Origin: Xiphophorus maculatus
Taxonomy: Eukaryota; Chordata; Actinopteri; Cyprinodontiformes; Poeciliidae
Direction of reading: 5' to 3'
NCBI RefSeq assembly: GCF_002775205.1
Contig: NC_036459.1
Coordinates: forward strand, 16,414,312-16,478,311
DNA: 64,000 nt
The first letter of the stretch is position 1. Each line of letters opens with the position of its first letter. The position numbers and the translations under genes were made by a program. Shown piece by piece: positions 38,477 through 63,400 of this stretch. The notes under the pieces were generated by a model. The model worked only from the letters and a program-made list of their open reading frames with translations, was not told the origin of the DNA and searched no databases.

Positions 38477-39748
38477 AAAACGACTTCTGCTGATCCTTTT
38501 GTCGTGACACTTCATGTCACAGAAGATGAAAACTCAGTGTGTGTGGAATGACGAGAATTTCCACAAACATGTTTGTAGACTTGTCTTAGCTGCTACACAA
38601 GCATTGCAGAGAGATGTTCTGTGCTTCAGCGTTGAGAACTGCTCCTCCCAGATAAATAAACTCATTTTGTTGAATGAACTTGTTAAAAAGACACAAAATA
38701 ACCAGGCCTAAAGTATTCTGAGAGCAAGAACGAGAGAAATAGCAGATTCTGGCAGCAAGGAAAGAGAATTAAACAGTGTTTTAATGTTGGGCCGAGCCGT
38801 GGAGGGAACAAAAAAAGGACTGAAGTACACAGAACAAGAAAGACTATCTGAAAACAAACAGGCAAACTCTGAATCCCAGAATTCCCCCATTTTCTTGCAT
38901 CGTTGTTAGGAAGGAGGAGCCACAGATGGAAACCCTATGAAATCATAGAGTTACTGAACTGTATCCATGGCAGCTTTTTAATCTTTACCAGAAGGCTTGG
39001 GGAAGACAGGCGTGAGACGGTCTAGATCTCGCTGGCTGAGAGTTAGACCACAACTTTGAAGAAACATTCTGTCTGCAGTTTCTGAATCCGGGCCGGAAAT
39101 AAGCCTGGACCTGGCTCATTGGAGCTCCTGCAGAAAAGTATCATCTGAAGAATCATACGTTCCCCCAAGAGACTGAGAGGAGTGTTTTCCTCGCCTCGGC
39201 CCTGAGAGAAGGCGCTCGTCCATTCGGCCCATACGGTTCACGTAAGCCGTTGTGTCTTTGGCAGATTAAGCCGATTCAGGATAAAATGTTTTTATTTCAC
39301 TGTGTTTTGCTTTATTTGTGCTGGAAATATGGTGAGTGGTAAAGAGTCACCTCACTCTTTTAAATCCATGTTTTCTCTTTATTTCAACTCAGTGAGCTGC
39401 ATATAATGTCTGGATATGCAGACATTCTAAATTGTGTCTCTGTTATCTTGACGGCTAAAGTTAAAGTTAAACTTCTGCTAATGCTGAGGTTGCAGCCACC
39501 TTCTGCCATAACCATAACTAACTGACTGAGAGCCGTGCAGCTATTAATTCCTGATAATCAGGTGTTGCAGATGTCAAAGACTAAGTTATGAGTCATTACT
39601 TTTTGTCATTAAAAGTATTTCTAACATGAAAAATCAAGTAAAGCCGAAGGAAAACATTTCAAGTCTTAAAATGAATATGACTGCTGTCACACCGTCTCAA
39701 ATCTCTGGCCACAAAGTCCCACTGTCCCCTTCTGTTGGTAATCTAGAT

Positions 39749-40558
39749 CAGTGGTTCTCAAATGGTTCTCCACCAAAACTGATCACCTGCATCTCATGTC
39801 GCAGCCTGCATGTGCAGCTCGTCTCCTCTGTCTTTAAGCGATGTTGGCGATGAACTACAACACTCTGAGAGCGAATGGGGAAGTTTGCGTGTTCCGCCGA
39901 AGAAATACCTCAAAATGCATCAACACAACAAATCTAATATGACGTTTAAAAAAACAAACATTTGACAGAGTTTGGCTACATCGAGGCTCAATGCAGGAAA
40001 AAAAAAAAAACCACAGGGACATCCGGAGCGGCCAGATCGCAGGTGAAGCAGCGCACAGCTACCGATACTCGGTCAGAAAGCTAAACAAATAACCCGAATG
40101 ATAATTGAAGTCAACGAGCCAACAGTGCAAGACGCTGGTTCTGCTCCGGCTGTTGGACCGCCGCTACCCGCAGCGTTTCTGCTCCACCCGCAGTGACTCT
40201 CACACCGAACGTCTGCATGCTGCATGTAGCTTAAACAAACAAACAAAAAAGGTTTTACATAAAACTTTCAGTAAGTAATAACATGAGATAGATCATCTCT
40301 GAAAAATAATCGATGCGTTCTGCATAGTTACTCCGCTCAGTCACAGCCAGCCAATCAGAACCAGCATTCATCAGCCAGACAGGCTCTCAGGAAGTTTGGA
40401 TTCAGTAACTCAGTATTGTTTATTTTGATGCAACCTGCATTTGACTCTGAATGAATGTTTTGTTTTTTTTCTTGACATTATTTGATACAGGAGGTGTTGT
40501 GAGATTTATTTGACTTATCCATAATTCATGGTACTGAGGGCCTACTGTTAAATATTTT
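39749..40558. repeat. 810-bp segment present only in the right arm
   Basis: It begins CAGTGGTTCTCAAATGG, a hAT-like terminal sequence, and interrupts homology to left-arm 4930-4957. No matching terminal repeat is seen at its other end, so it is a partial or rearranged element. No protein is recognised. Confidence 0.55.
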
Positions 40559-41043
40559 ACTGATTGCAAGACAAAGACCAGCAGAGAGAAGGGAAATGAG
40601 AGCCAAATAATAGGATTCATAGTGTTTCACTCTTATCCTTTATTTGTTCTTTATTCTTCCATATACTTTTATTTATTTATCTATTCTTTTTCTGTTTGCT
40701 TACCTCTTACTACTATCGATTGTAGCAACCTGGCACTGCTGGCAGATGTTTAGTGTTTATTGAACTGCAGAGCAGAAAGCGACACAAGCTGTGTGAATAA
40801 CAATTACAGCCATTTTAAGCAGAAAACATGTCGTTTTGAGAGGAGAATGTATTGAAAAACACTATTTCATAAAACATGCAACATTTTCAAAGCTACAGAG
40901 GCGAAAAGCTTCCTACGTGAGGTTGGTTAAAATCTGCATTTTTTATTTCAAGAACAGCAAAAGCTAAAAGATGAAAAGAATGACGCTAATTGGCATTGTG
41001 TTTCATAATTAGAGGGAAAAGTTGCTTTAGTTTGTTAGTTTAC

Positions 41044-41061
41044 CTTTCTGCTGGTGTCCAT
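41044..41061 (-). pseudogene. Orphan NXPE first coding exon
   Basis: The minus strand reads ATG, five codons giving M-D-T-S-R-K, then GTAAAC as donor. This has the length and pattern of the first exons of genes A and B (M-Q-K-N-T-K) and C (M-E-T-K-T-K). Flanking DNA at about 40850-41200 is a diverged match to the gene A start region: TGAGGTTGGTT downstream, TTTAAACTGAACC and TTTCCACTTCT upstream. No anchor exon follows, because the large palindrome begins 280 bp further on. Confidence 0.7.
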
Positions 41062-41839
41062 CACCATCCACCCTTCTCCTTTGCTCTGCCTCTTTTTAAA
41101 CTGAACCGTGTGATGATCCCTGCCTCGCTCTTTGCAAATGCAAAGGCATGACTGAGGATTAGATTAGAAAACTTTTCCACTTCTACATTTTCTCATAAAT
41201 TCCCCGTTTTTAGGGTTTCTGGTTGGAGAACCGGACAGTTTAATGATTAATGAGTCCCTTGGTGAAATATCACAGATTGTCTTTACATAGTTTATCTAAA
41301 TAAGCTGTATTAATTTTAGCTTAAGAATTGAACATCCAATATCAAACTTGCAATTTGGTTGGTCGTTTATAAGTTAATAATAATTAATAATCTATAAAGG
41401 ATTTTTGATTCTGACTGGTTTTTGTCTGTTTTGTAAGTAGAGAGAACAGTTGGTTTATTGATGTATTTGTTTTTGTTTGTATTTGTCTTCATCATCATGC
41501 AGTACACAGACGGCAGATAAGATTGTCGGAAGGGGAAAATAGGGACAAAAAATGTTTTTAATAAAAAATCCTGCCGTGCGAACTACGCTTTAGAGATCTG
41601 ACGGAAACTCTGAAATGGTTTTGAATGTTGCAGAGAAGTTTTTGAATATTCAAACACAGTGTTTGGACGTGGAACATGTTGTTGCCCTCTTTGTTTGGAG
41701 TCTTTGTGTTCACACGGCAGCTTCCACCTCCGCCCTCCAGTGTAAATTTGCCACTGTGCTGTTGATAACCATCCATGGACATTTTGTCTCTTTCATTGTC
41801 CATTTGCTGCCTGTAAGTTGAGTCAAGTAAAAATAATTG

Positions 41840-42110
41840 GCAACACTTTATTTGAAGGGGTGTTCATAAGACTGATATGACACTGTCACAAATATGACAT
41901 AACACCTGTTATGAACACGAAGGAGTCTTTATGAATGTTTATGGCCGTCGTCATGAAGTGTCATTCGGTAAATAATGACATTTTCAAGACAAAGTTGCAT
42001 TAAACGTCAATTAAAAGTGCCAACTTTGCATTAAAGTGTCTTTATTTACCGAATGACGCTTCATGACGACAGTCATAAACATTCATAAAGATTGACACAA
42101 ACTTGTCACA
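41840..42110. mobile_element. Fold-back MITE
   Basis: Positions 41928-41980 and 42037-42090 are long imperfect reverse complements (around TCGTCATGAAGTGTCATTCG and its partner), with a smaller inverted pair inside. It is non-coding and directly abuts the NXPE remnant at 42124. Confidence 0.75.
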
Positions 42111-42123
42111 ATGAAGAAAACAG

Positions 42124-42565
<442 letters not shown>

Positions 42566-42857
42566 CTATGTAATAATGTGTAATCTACTGATCACTAATT
42601 ATGGTTGGTATCTTACACCAGTCTGTAAATGGAAACACTTAAAAAAAAAACATCCTGTGCATTCAAGTTATTTAATAAAATGAACAATTTATTTGTCTGA
42701 GTATTGTTACAAATGTTCTGTGTAACCCAGTAATTATTAACTATGAAACCAGTTGTTTAGATTGTTTAGTATTTATTTGTTTAAACCGTCACATCCATTC
42801 TCTCGAGGTGAAATGGAGAGAACTGCCAAGGCCTTTTTGTTACTTCAGCCTTTCGAT

Positions 42858-42905
42858 CACTAGATGGCACCAGAGTTCACCAGTTTAACACAGAGACAAT
42901 ACAAG
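42858..42905 (+). pseudogene. Small NXPE esterase-exon scrap, opposite strand
   Basis: AGATGGCACCAGAGTTCACC followed by AGTTTAAC matches the [10 protein letters not shown] part of the esterase exon. It lies on the plus strand, opposite to the neighbouring remnant. Confidence 0.45.
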
Positions 42906-43624
42906 AACAAGAGGTAGATGTAACACATGCTCATTGTTGCTATAAATAGACTAATTACAGACATTCCATGCTTTATTTACAATTTTTTGAAACAATATAA
43001 ACCTCTATTATCTTTTATGAACAGAAACTCCGTGCACAGAACTGAATTTATTGCCTCAGTTGTTGACCAGCAGTAAGGACTTTGGTTTGAATCATGGTCG
43101 GATATTTCCCACATTTTACGGGGTTGAGTGTTTGGGGAGGTTTTCTCAGATCTGATTCTGATTCAGCTGTTCCAAAACCAGGCTTGATGTTTGCTTGGGG
43201 TCATTGTCCTGTTGGAGCAATAACATGAAGTGTTACTGAAGCTTAATAAATCTGTTGGTATGAAAATTGCTCATTACATGAACCTGCAATTCAAAACTTT
43301 ATAGCCTACACTGTATTATTACTCCGCCTGTAAAGTCACTGGTATTTCAATAACCGTGTTCATAAATAAAGAACACATTGGTGAACGGGCTGGACTTTAA
43401 CTGTGCTCTTGTTGCTGGAGGACACTTTACCCTCACATTAAGCACTGATCAGACCATCAAAACGAATCGAGCCTCTAACAATAACTGGACATGTGGCATT
43501 TCCAATGTTTTAGACAAATTTTATGAACCCTTTCTAATGGCTTGCAGACTAATTACATTTTTTCTCTGGTTTCAGATACAGCTTGGAATGTAATTATTTT
43601 GATTTGAAGATGAACAAACGTCCC

Positions 43625-43740
43625 TGACACTCAACTGGGGGAAGAAACACATCACAGGGTTGAATGACTACAGGCCTGACGCCCTGATGTCTTTGGTCAT
43701 TGAATCCTGGTGACCATCAAACGCCCCCTGGTGGAGCGAC
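43625..43740 (+). mobile_element. LINE scrap
   Basis: The plus strand reads G-L-N-D-Y-R-P-D-A-L-M-S-L, resembling the conserved N-D-Y-R-P start of LINE reverse transcriptases. It is degenerate and short. Confidence 0.5.
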
Positions 43741-43769
43741 TGCAGTTTTCCTATCAGCATCAGCTATAC

Positions 43770-43993
43770 CAGGGGTGGGCAACTCCAGGCCTCGAGGGCC
43801 GGTCTCCTGCAACTTTTAGATGCATCTCTACTTCAACACACCTGAGTCAAATAATGAGGTCATTAGCAGGACTCTGGAGAACTTAACTGCACTTGGGAGG
43901 TGATTCAGCTGTTGGATTCAAGTGTGTTGGATCAGGGAGACATCTTAGAGTTGCAGGACACCGGCCCTCGAGGACCAGAATTGCCCACCCCTG
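43770..43993. mobile_element. hAT-type MITE
   Basis: 224 bp with inverted ends CAGGGGTGGGCAA / TTGCCCACCCCTG and an imperfect 8-bp target duplication (AGCTATAC / CTCTATAC). It is closely similar to the copy at 50164-50387. Non-coding. Confidence 0.92.
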
Positions 43994-44419
43994 CTCTATA
44001 CTGACCTGGTCAGTTCCTGGCCAACACAGCTGATTATCAGTGGTAGGCACACTTCCACTAATGTGCTAATAGTGGAGCAAAATTTTTAATTTAGCATCTT
44101 AGCTAAGCTTGAAAAAGTTTAGCACACTTAGCTTCGCCTACATTCATTTGTTTGGCTGTTTTGTAAACGTTGAGTTGAATAAAGTTTGACATGAAGTTTT
44201 GGTTATCTACTGCTACCATTTCTTCAAGTATTTGGACGTTTGTATTGGTGCTCTTTTGATGTGGGTGGAGAATGTTAGCCCAGCAGTTCCAGTTCCTCTA
44301 CTTATTTTTACTGGGCTAGCTCCACAACTGAAGCTAGCCCCATACAATATACTGTACTATACCTGCTGCACAACACAAAGTTCCCTACAGGACGGTGCAT
44401 AAACTCACTCTTGTTCTCC

Positions 44420-45170
44420 TGCTTTGCATGGTTGGCTTGTTTTAGTGCTTGCGTGATCATTGTGTGCTTGAAAAAGTTCCTTAAAGTTGGTTTATGGTGA
44501 TCTGTGCCAGTGGTTGTTTCCCTGGAAACAGGAAGGAATTGATCCACAAAACTAAAGTTTAACAAGGCATCCGCTTAAGGAAGAGTAAAGATACTCATTT
44601 GCCCAATGAGTATTCAATATGTTCACCTAGAGGCCCTGTTGAACATCAACATCAATACATCACTGAACACACTCAATTTTCTAAATTTTAAGGTTTTTAT
44701 GACATTATGGTCAACATTAAAATCCAAACCATCTGGGTTTTAATATCCACTGTTTTGTCTGGGAAAACCAACCAAATGAAGTGACTGGACCCGAGAAGCT
44801 AAACAGCTCAAAAGTCTTCAACGCTTCTAAATTCCACCTGCTGCAATGAAAGAACTTAATTCACTTCTCCTGCTTTGGTTATGCTAGCTAGCCGTGCCAC
44901 GGTTGTGTTGGTTGGTGAGTGCCTGCGTGACGACTTCCTCCCAATAAAATTGTTCCATGTAGTGAGTGAACAAAGTTCTGAGTTGACACATTTCCCTCTT
45001 CTGTTTATTGAGAGACAATAAAAATACACCCTGGTTCACAGTAGGTTTCAGCGAAGGCCTGCTGGACATCAAAATACACTTTTCCGAACTCACGTTTCTA
45101 AAATTTCTGTTTTAATGATTTTATAGACATTTAAGCACAACGCATCTGGGTTTTATTATCCATATTGGCC
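44420..45170. repeat. Diverged tandem duplication
   Basis: Two stretches, about 44420-44740 and about 44895-45165, share landmarks in the same order: GGTTGGCTTG/GGTTGTGTTGG, GCTTGCGTGA/GCCTGCGTGA, AGGCC-CTG, and CATCTGGGTTTTAATATCCA/CATCTGGGTTTTATTATCCA. The repeated unit is of unknown nature. The open frames on the minus strand are not convincing genes. Confidence 0.5.
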
Positions 45171-45324
45171 CCAAACATACACAGGCACATTGCTGGTATT
45201 TGCTTTTGAATCAGCAGTAAAACAATTATCTGAATATTTTGGATGCGGGTTTTAGACACTTGAGTCCAGAAAATCTGGACTTAAATGCAAAAGTTTTTAG
45301 TTTTTAATGATTTTTATTGTTATT

Positions 45325-45485
45325 TTTAAGGAGTTTCTTTGCTCTAGGGGCCCAACTAACAGCGATCCGACAAGACAGCAGGTTGTGAGAGATGGGGAAG
45401 ACTTGTGGGAAAAGGTCAAGAGACCGGGACTCGAACCGGTGACAGTCACATCGAGGACCCTAACCCCTAAGACCACCAGAGGAAA
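45325..45485 (-). mobile_element. Second type of tRNA-derived SINE
   Basis: The minus strand has CTCTGGTGGTCTTAGGGGTT as a box A-like region and GGTTCGAGTCCC as box B. The body differs from the SINE family in the palindrome. Confidence 0.65.
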
Positions 45486-46140
45486 GTTTAGGAGACGTTT
45501 TGAAAATAGTACATTGTGACAGGGAATTGATAGTTTTACCATTTATTTACTGATGTATCTGTTGTGTTTTTCTACTTCTGCAAGATGTGACTTCCTGTTA
45601 AAGACGTTTCCAGACTCTGTGCAGATGCTTTCGCAGCTTTCCATGAAAATAGATAACAGTCTGTGTATAAACCTACGCTGTCAAAGAGTTACCATATATG
45701 GAAAGCATTTTCCTGTACTTGCCTGTGCTGTTGAATTATCACTGTGACGACACAAATATGCTTAGACGTGAATAAATATCGAAGGGCTGCAACTAACTGA
45801 GCAGTGAGTTGTTACAAAGTAGTTTGGGTAAAAAAGTTTCAGGAAGGAAGGAAGTGGTGAGGAGATTCAAAGAGGAAGGTCTCACCAAAAGACGGTTGGA
45901 AGGTAGAAGCAGGTTAACAAAGTCCAAGGAATGAGCAGGGGGGATATGTTTTCCCAAAGGAGAGGCAGCATGGATAAGTTTTGTTTCAGAACTCAAGGAA
46001 CGTAAATGAGAAGGTAAAACCAATCTGGGAGGTCTCAGAGCAGAACTTCTTGCTCTGAGGCTCTGCCTGATACGCTGGCAGGCTGAAAGAGTTGGTCACA
46101 CCCTGTTAGGAGAGGGGCAGGGACAGACACCCGCGCACAC

Positions 46141-46160
46141 ACACACACACACACACACAC
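46141..46160. repeat. Short CA repeat upstream of gene C
   Basis: About 20 bp of AC repeats about 45 bp upstream of the proposed gene C start codon. Confidence 0.85.
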
Positions 46161-46204
46161 TGATCTGCGTACAGCTCTGTGAACATGACAAAGTGAGGAC
46201 GACG

Positions 46205-58488
<12,284 letters not shown>

Positions 58489-58933
58489 GAAAAACAATGA
58501 AGTGGCAAATGGGACTGACATAAAAAGGCAGCTACTCTACTCACACCTTGATGTCTTGTGCAAAAAGAAGTGAAACCCAATAATCCAGATGATGAAGTAA
58601 GATATCAATATAGAACAGAAGGAGATTAAGTCAATTTTGCAAACAAATGATCGGAATCGACTGTTACCAAGGAGTTGAGGAATCCACCACTGAGTTGAAA
58701 GCTTTGGAGATTTCTTCAAAGAGTCGGGATTGACCAGAACATTTCTGCACTTGGTTACATTTCTAAGGATAAATATTCATTTGCGCTCATCATTTGTTGG
58801 CTAACACCGGTGACACTTGCTGTTGCTTGTTTATGTTCGCCTCCTCCTCGACAGCTCCATGCTACAGGGCAGCTGTTGTCTACACGTCCCTGTTCTTGTT
58901 TAGAACAGAACACTTAGTCGCTGATAACCAGAG

Positions 58934-58998
58934 CTGCAAAAGGAGGCCGAAAGGAAGTGTGGTCAAAACACACACTTCCTTTCGGCCTCCTTTTGCAG
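58934..58998. repeat. Perfect 28-bp stem, 9-nt loop hairpin
   Basis: Positions 58934-58961 and 58971-58998 are perfect reverse complements separated by nine bases. It lies 446 bp beyond the gene C stop. I know of no transposon with these ends. Confidence 0.9.
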
Positions 58999-60000
58999 AA
59001 ATTTCAGATCCGTTTCCCTTAAACGGACCCTGAGCTCACGACTTGGCAGAAAGAAGTGCACGTTGCTCTTGCCCTTGCGCCTGGCTGCTCGCTCCTACAC
59101 ATCAGAGGAAATGAATCTGAGGAATCCTGTGGGAAATTTTCCACCCGCAACCTCAGCGTACGAGCGTTGCGAAATGTTTTGCGAAATGTTTGGATGCACA
59201 AGCTAGTTTGGCATTTGACGACAAGCAGTCAGTGAAGCATAAAGAAGCAAACCCGTCCAGGCGATGGCTATCAGGTTTGTGGTGTTTATGCAAATCACAA
59301 GGACGACCTTATCTTTAAACATGCCGTTGCCATCTATGATCTTTTATCACTTGTTTTCTTGTTCAAAGCTCCTTCAGTAAGACCAGTTCGGCGCCACAGA
59401 TTTGACCTTTTCTGTGTGAGCAGCAAAATTGAGAGAACAAGGGAGTTAGGATAAAACTAACTAACGAGAGCACTAACATTTTTTTTTTATAAAGTTGAGC
59501 AGCTGTGAATTAGTTTTGTACAACTTTACATCTTCCTATGTAAGCATATACATATAAGAATCCATTCTATTGCTGTCTTTAGATGATGATCAAGGTGTTC
59601 AGACGTAAAGACAAACAAAGAAAAAAAAAAATTCCCATAGTTCACTCGAGTTTATTTAAGGTTTAGTTTATGTTTTAAGGTGAAGGTTCATACTCCATAA
59701 ACTGTCAATTATTTATTCTAAAGATTCACTGACAACCTGAAGAGGCTTAAAAAGTTTACTGTTCCAAAATAACTATTTTATATTAATGTTCTACATGTTG
59801 TGGTAGCTGCTAGCTCTGTTGCTTTGCACCAAGTTGTTCTTGGTTTTGATTTTTTATTTTGATTATTTCCTTTATTCTTTCTGTAAGTTATTTCTTGTTG
59901 TATGTGGGATTTGTTTTGAAGATTTGCTATTTATTTCTGTATTTTGTTAGATTTCCTATTCCTCTCCATGTTTATTATACTCAGCCTTCCATTTGCTTCC
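58999..60000. other. No recognisable gene
   Basis: Mixed-composition DNA with an A-rich tract at 59620-59631. It may include the 3' UTR of gene C at its left end. No strong poly(A) signal was assigned. Confidence 0.45.
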
Positions 60001-60401
60001 GTCATGAAGTGCGGGTGGTGAGAGGTGGTGAGGCAGACGCTGTAGACCCAGGATGCGATGAATGAATGATTTTAATAATGAAAGTCCATAACAACACAGT
60101 CCAACATGGTCCAAAACACCGGGCAGCACGGCTGAGCGGAAGCCAGGGCTCGACGCCGGTAGCAACCGGTTACACAAACTGACAAGATGACGGACTGGGT
60201 ACAAAGACGACAGCACGAACGTTAGACGCTGAATTGACAAGGACCCGACGAGGAACAAGGAACACAGGTGGAGTTAAATACACAGAGGGTAATCACAGAA
60301 CGAGACACACCTGGGAACAATCAAGGGGAAGACAGGACAACACGAAACCTCGGGGACACAGAAAACTCTAAATAAATACACAGAAAACACAGAACATGAC
60401 A
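60001..60401 (+). repeat. Dispersed GTCA repeat, full-length copy
   Basis: Begins GTCATGAAGTGCGGG and ends GAACATGACA. A perfect 6-bp target duplication GCTTCC lies at 59995-60000 and 60402-60407. The interior has GGTGAGGCAGACGCTGTAGA and AAATACACAGAGGGTAATCA, as in the copies at 19464, 29957 and 37007. Confidence 0.85.
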
Positions 60402-60407
60402 GCTTCC

Positions 60408-63400
60408 CTCCCTAATTGTTCCTACATCCTATTCTCCTGCATGTTTTCTCCCCCCTCCCCCATTTTGTCTTTAAATATAAACTAAACTCAAACTCTGTTT
60501 TCCACTTTGCATTTTGTTCCCCGCCCTAAATCCTCCCATCTTAACAGTTGTGGGTTCAAATCCCTGCCAGGGGTCTTGCTGCTTGGCGTTTGGATATCTT
60601 CCTGTACTTTGACTGTCACAGAGACGAAACTCTCTGGCTTACTGAGAATCGTTTTGGAAGCAGACACATCATCCACAGATGTGTGGATGAAATATGCAAT
60701 TAGGAGAGAATGCGTAGACTTGGAGGCTTTTGAATTGCACTTTCTCTTTAACTTTTTTCACTTGGGGAATAACAAATGCTAATAAAGAATCCGATTTTTA
60801 TTAGAAATGTTGTCAAAAAGCTACAACTTTGCGGTTTATGCCTTCAGTGTGAAGATTGTGAACTGTAGCTGGAGAAATGCAGCAGTGATTGCAGCACTTG
60901 ATGGAATCAGGTGATCTGGAGGGACGACTCACAGCGACCATGGACCAGAATGTAAACTCAAGTCCAATGAGGAAGTGTGCTGGTATTAAATGCCTTTAGG
61001 TAAACAGCAATGACCTGCAGTATCCCTTTTATAAATTATGAAGCCAACAACTCTCATCTGTGCAATAAATGCTGGTATTGGCATCTATGATGACGTGTTT
61101 CTGTCTTTGATTGTCGTTTGTCACTGAAGCACCAAACAAAAACCGATTCTAATATTTACACGACTTCTCTGTGAACCTCCTGATCGTCACGATGCCTGGG
61201 AGGCAAACAAGTAGCAAGCTGGAAATTCCTTTGTATCATCTTGATCCACACATCACCCAACAAAAACAAGAATACATGAGATGAAAGGGTTTAATTATGC
61301 TGGTTTATTGCTCCCAGTGACAAGTCGCAAGCTACGACATCCAAACCGTGCCAAAACTCCGCCCTGCACCGCAAAAGAATCAGGCTCAATCACTGCTTAA
61401 TTAGCGTATTTAACTAAGATATGCGAAGCATTTTAATAGATGTAAGAAATACATGACAAAGGCTGGCGCTCTCGCAAACGAAAAACTTGAACATGATCAA
61501 AATGAAAGCAACAAAGACACGACAGAGAACCGGCCCCATGTTCAGCCTGCTGGGTCGGTCCTGCTTCGTTTACTTTGAACAGCAGTGAAAAATACATGTT
61601 CAGGTTCAGACGAATGAGAGCAGGGTCGTAGAGGAAGTAAGGAAAAAATAAAAAGGGCGCGTCAATTACAACACACATATATTAACATAACTTCAATTCT
61701 AATTTTGCTTCCTGCTCATTGAAGATCAGTTGTCTAAGACTCTCACCTTTTTGAGATAAGTAAAAAAAATAAAACAGAGCGAAAACTCTGAAATTTTAAA
61801 CCGTCAATGATCCATCTGACCGTGAAAAAGAAATGAAAGGGATATGAATATGATTTTTTCCTTTGAGTTTGCTTCGTTCTCTTGCGTCTTAATGAAAAGA
61901 TAAAGCCCAAATTCACACGAAGGCCGGTCTGCTCTAAAGCACAAGTAAAGCTGCTACACGGAGTAACAAGATGATGTCGAGCATAAACAGAACAACATGC
62001 AGAATTTAGACGTGCGTTTACATAAAGCATTACGTTTGATCAAAGTACAAGTTTGATAAAAGCGTGGGACAGTAAAACTTGTCAAACTACCCTGTCAAAA
62101 TGATTTAAGATTGATCACATCACCTGTGGCACGTAGGCAACATGTGGACAATATTTCTGCCCACATAGTCGCTCACCATTATTGTTCAGTGAGCCTTGAA
62201 CCAAACTGGTTGCAACACGATTTAAAGACAAACAGGAAATTAAGTCCAATAAATCCAGGGCTAAACCACAGAAACGGAGCTGGAGACTAAATGTAACGTC
62301 GAAGCAGAACTATGACAATGAATCTGGCATGTTTCTGCTCTTTCCTTTTAGATGTAAAATTTCACTGTAGAGCAATAAACAGGAAAAAAAGAAGAAAAAG
62401 AAACCCAGATTGCTTTTGATAATTAATTCATCTGAGTTTCTGAAGAAAGAAAGACTGCGCTTCAACTAAAAAAAATTATCCTTTTGGTAAAGATCTGCTG
62501 CACTGAGGCCTATAATGCATCAACTGAACGAATGAGACGCATCTAGCTTTTGAGCTTAAGCCTTAAACATAAAAATGCAACGCTACTATTAAACGTAATT
62601 TATTGTACACAAAATACTATTTAGTTACTTTTTTTTTTTTTTAAAGAAACAATCTGCCTCGCATCTAAATCGGTGGAGTCGAAACGTCGCCTCATTTATT
62701 TGAGTCGAGTGTGTGAGGCCAAATGGATCAAACCTGGTGAACAGAAACAGAAAATCATTAATAAAATAATCATTTATAACAACAAATACAATGTGGCTGT
62801 TAAGGGATAAAGATGTTATAATAAATAAATAAATAAATTACAAGTGTAATCCCCCAAAACATCCCATCAAATGTACAAACAGAGGCATTTTTATAGGTAT
62901 TTTAAAAAAAATAATAATTTAATCTTTAATTTTCTTAAGTTGATCAGCATGTCCAGGACTGTTATTGACCAAATCCGTCACATTTTATTTCTGCGTGACA
63001 TAAACACGCTGTGACACACAACCACTCTTAACAAAGGGGAAGAAAGGAGAACAAGAAGTTGTTTGCCTTCACAAGTGAAGTGTGATAATGAAGATTAAAA
63101 AAAAAGTCTCCTCACGATCAGAGAACTCACTAAAACCGCAAAGTCTTACTAGCTGCGACAGCAGATTACAAACCAGTCCAAAGTGAGAAGGACGCAAATT
63201 CACAGCAATGATGTGCAAGGAGCTAAAATTAGATCAGAATGCAGACGACTGGGACGTAAATATAATAAACGCCTTTCATCAGTGTTAATGGGAGGCAGAA
63301 ACCATTACACATTCCTTTGTGCATGGCCTTGACAGAAGACACTGTGTTGTCGCGTTACGGTTTCCTCGGGGTTGACGCCCGATTCTCGGTACAAGTCGAA

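Larger units (their letters stand above)
24074..40762 (-). repeat. Right arm of the giant inverted repeat
   Basis: Reverse complement of 4727-19460. It is about 2 kb longer, because of the Tc1 element (24165-25077), a GTCA repeat (29957-30285), extra LINE sequence in 31025-33604, a GTCA repeat with a nested LINE piece (37007-37745) and an 810-bp insert at 39749-40558. It lacks the counterpart of 6231-8394. Ends are estimated by eye. Confidence 0.9.
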
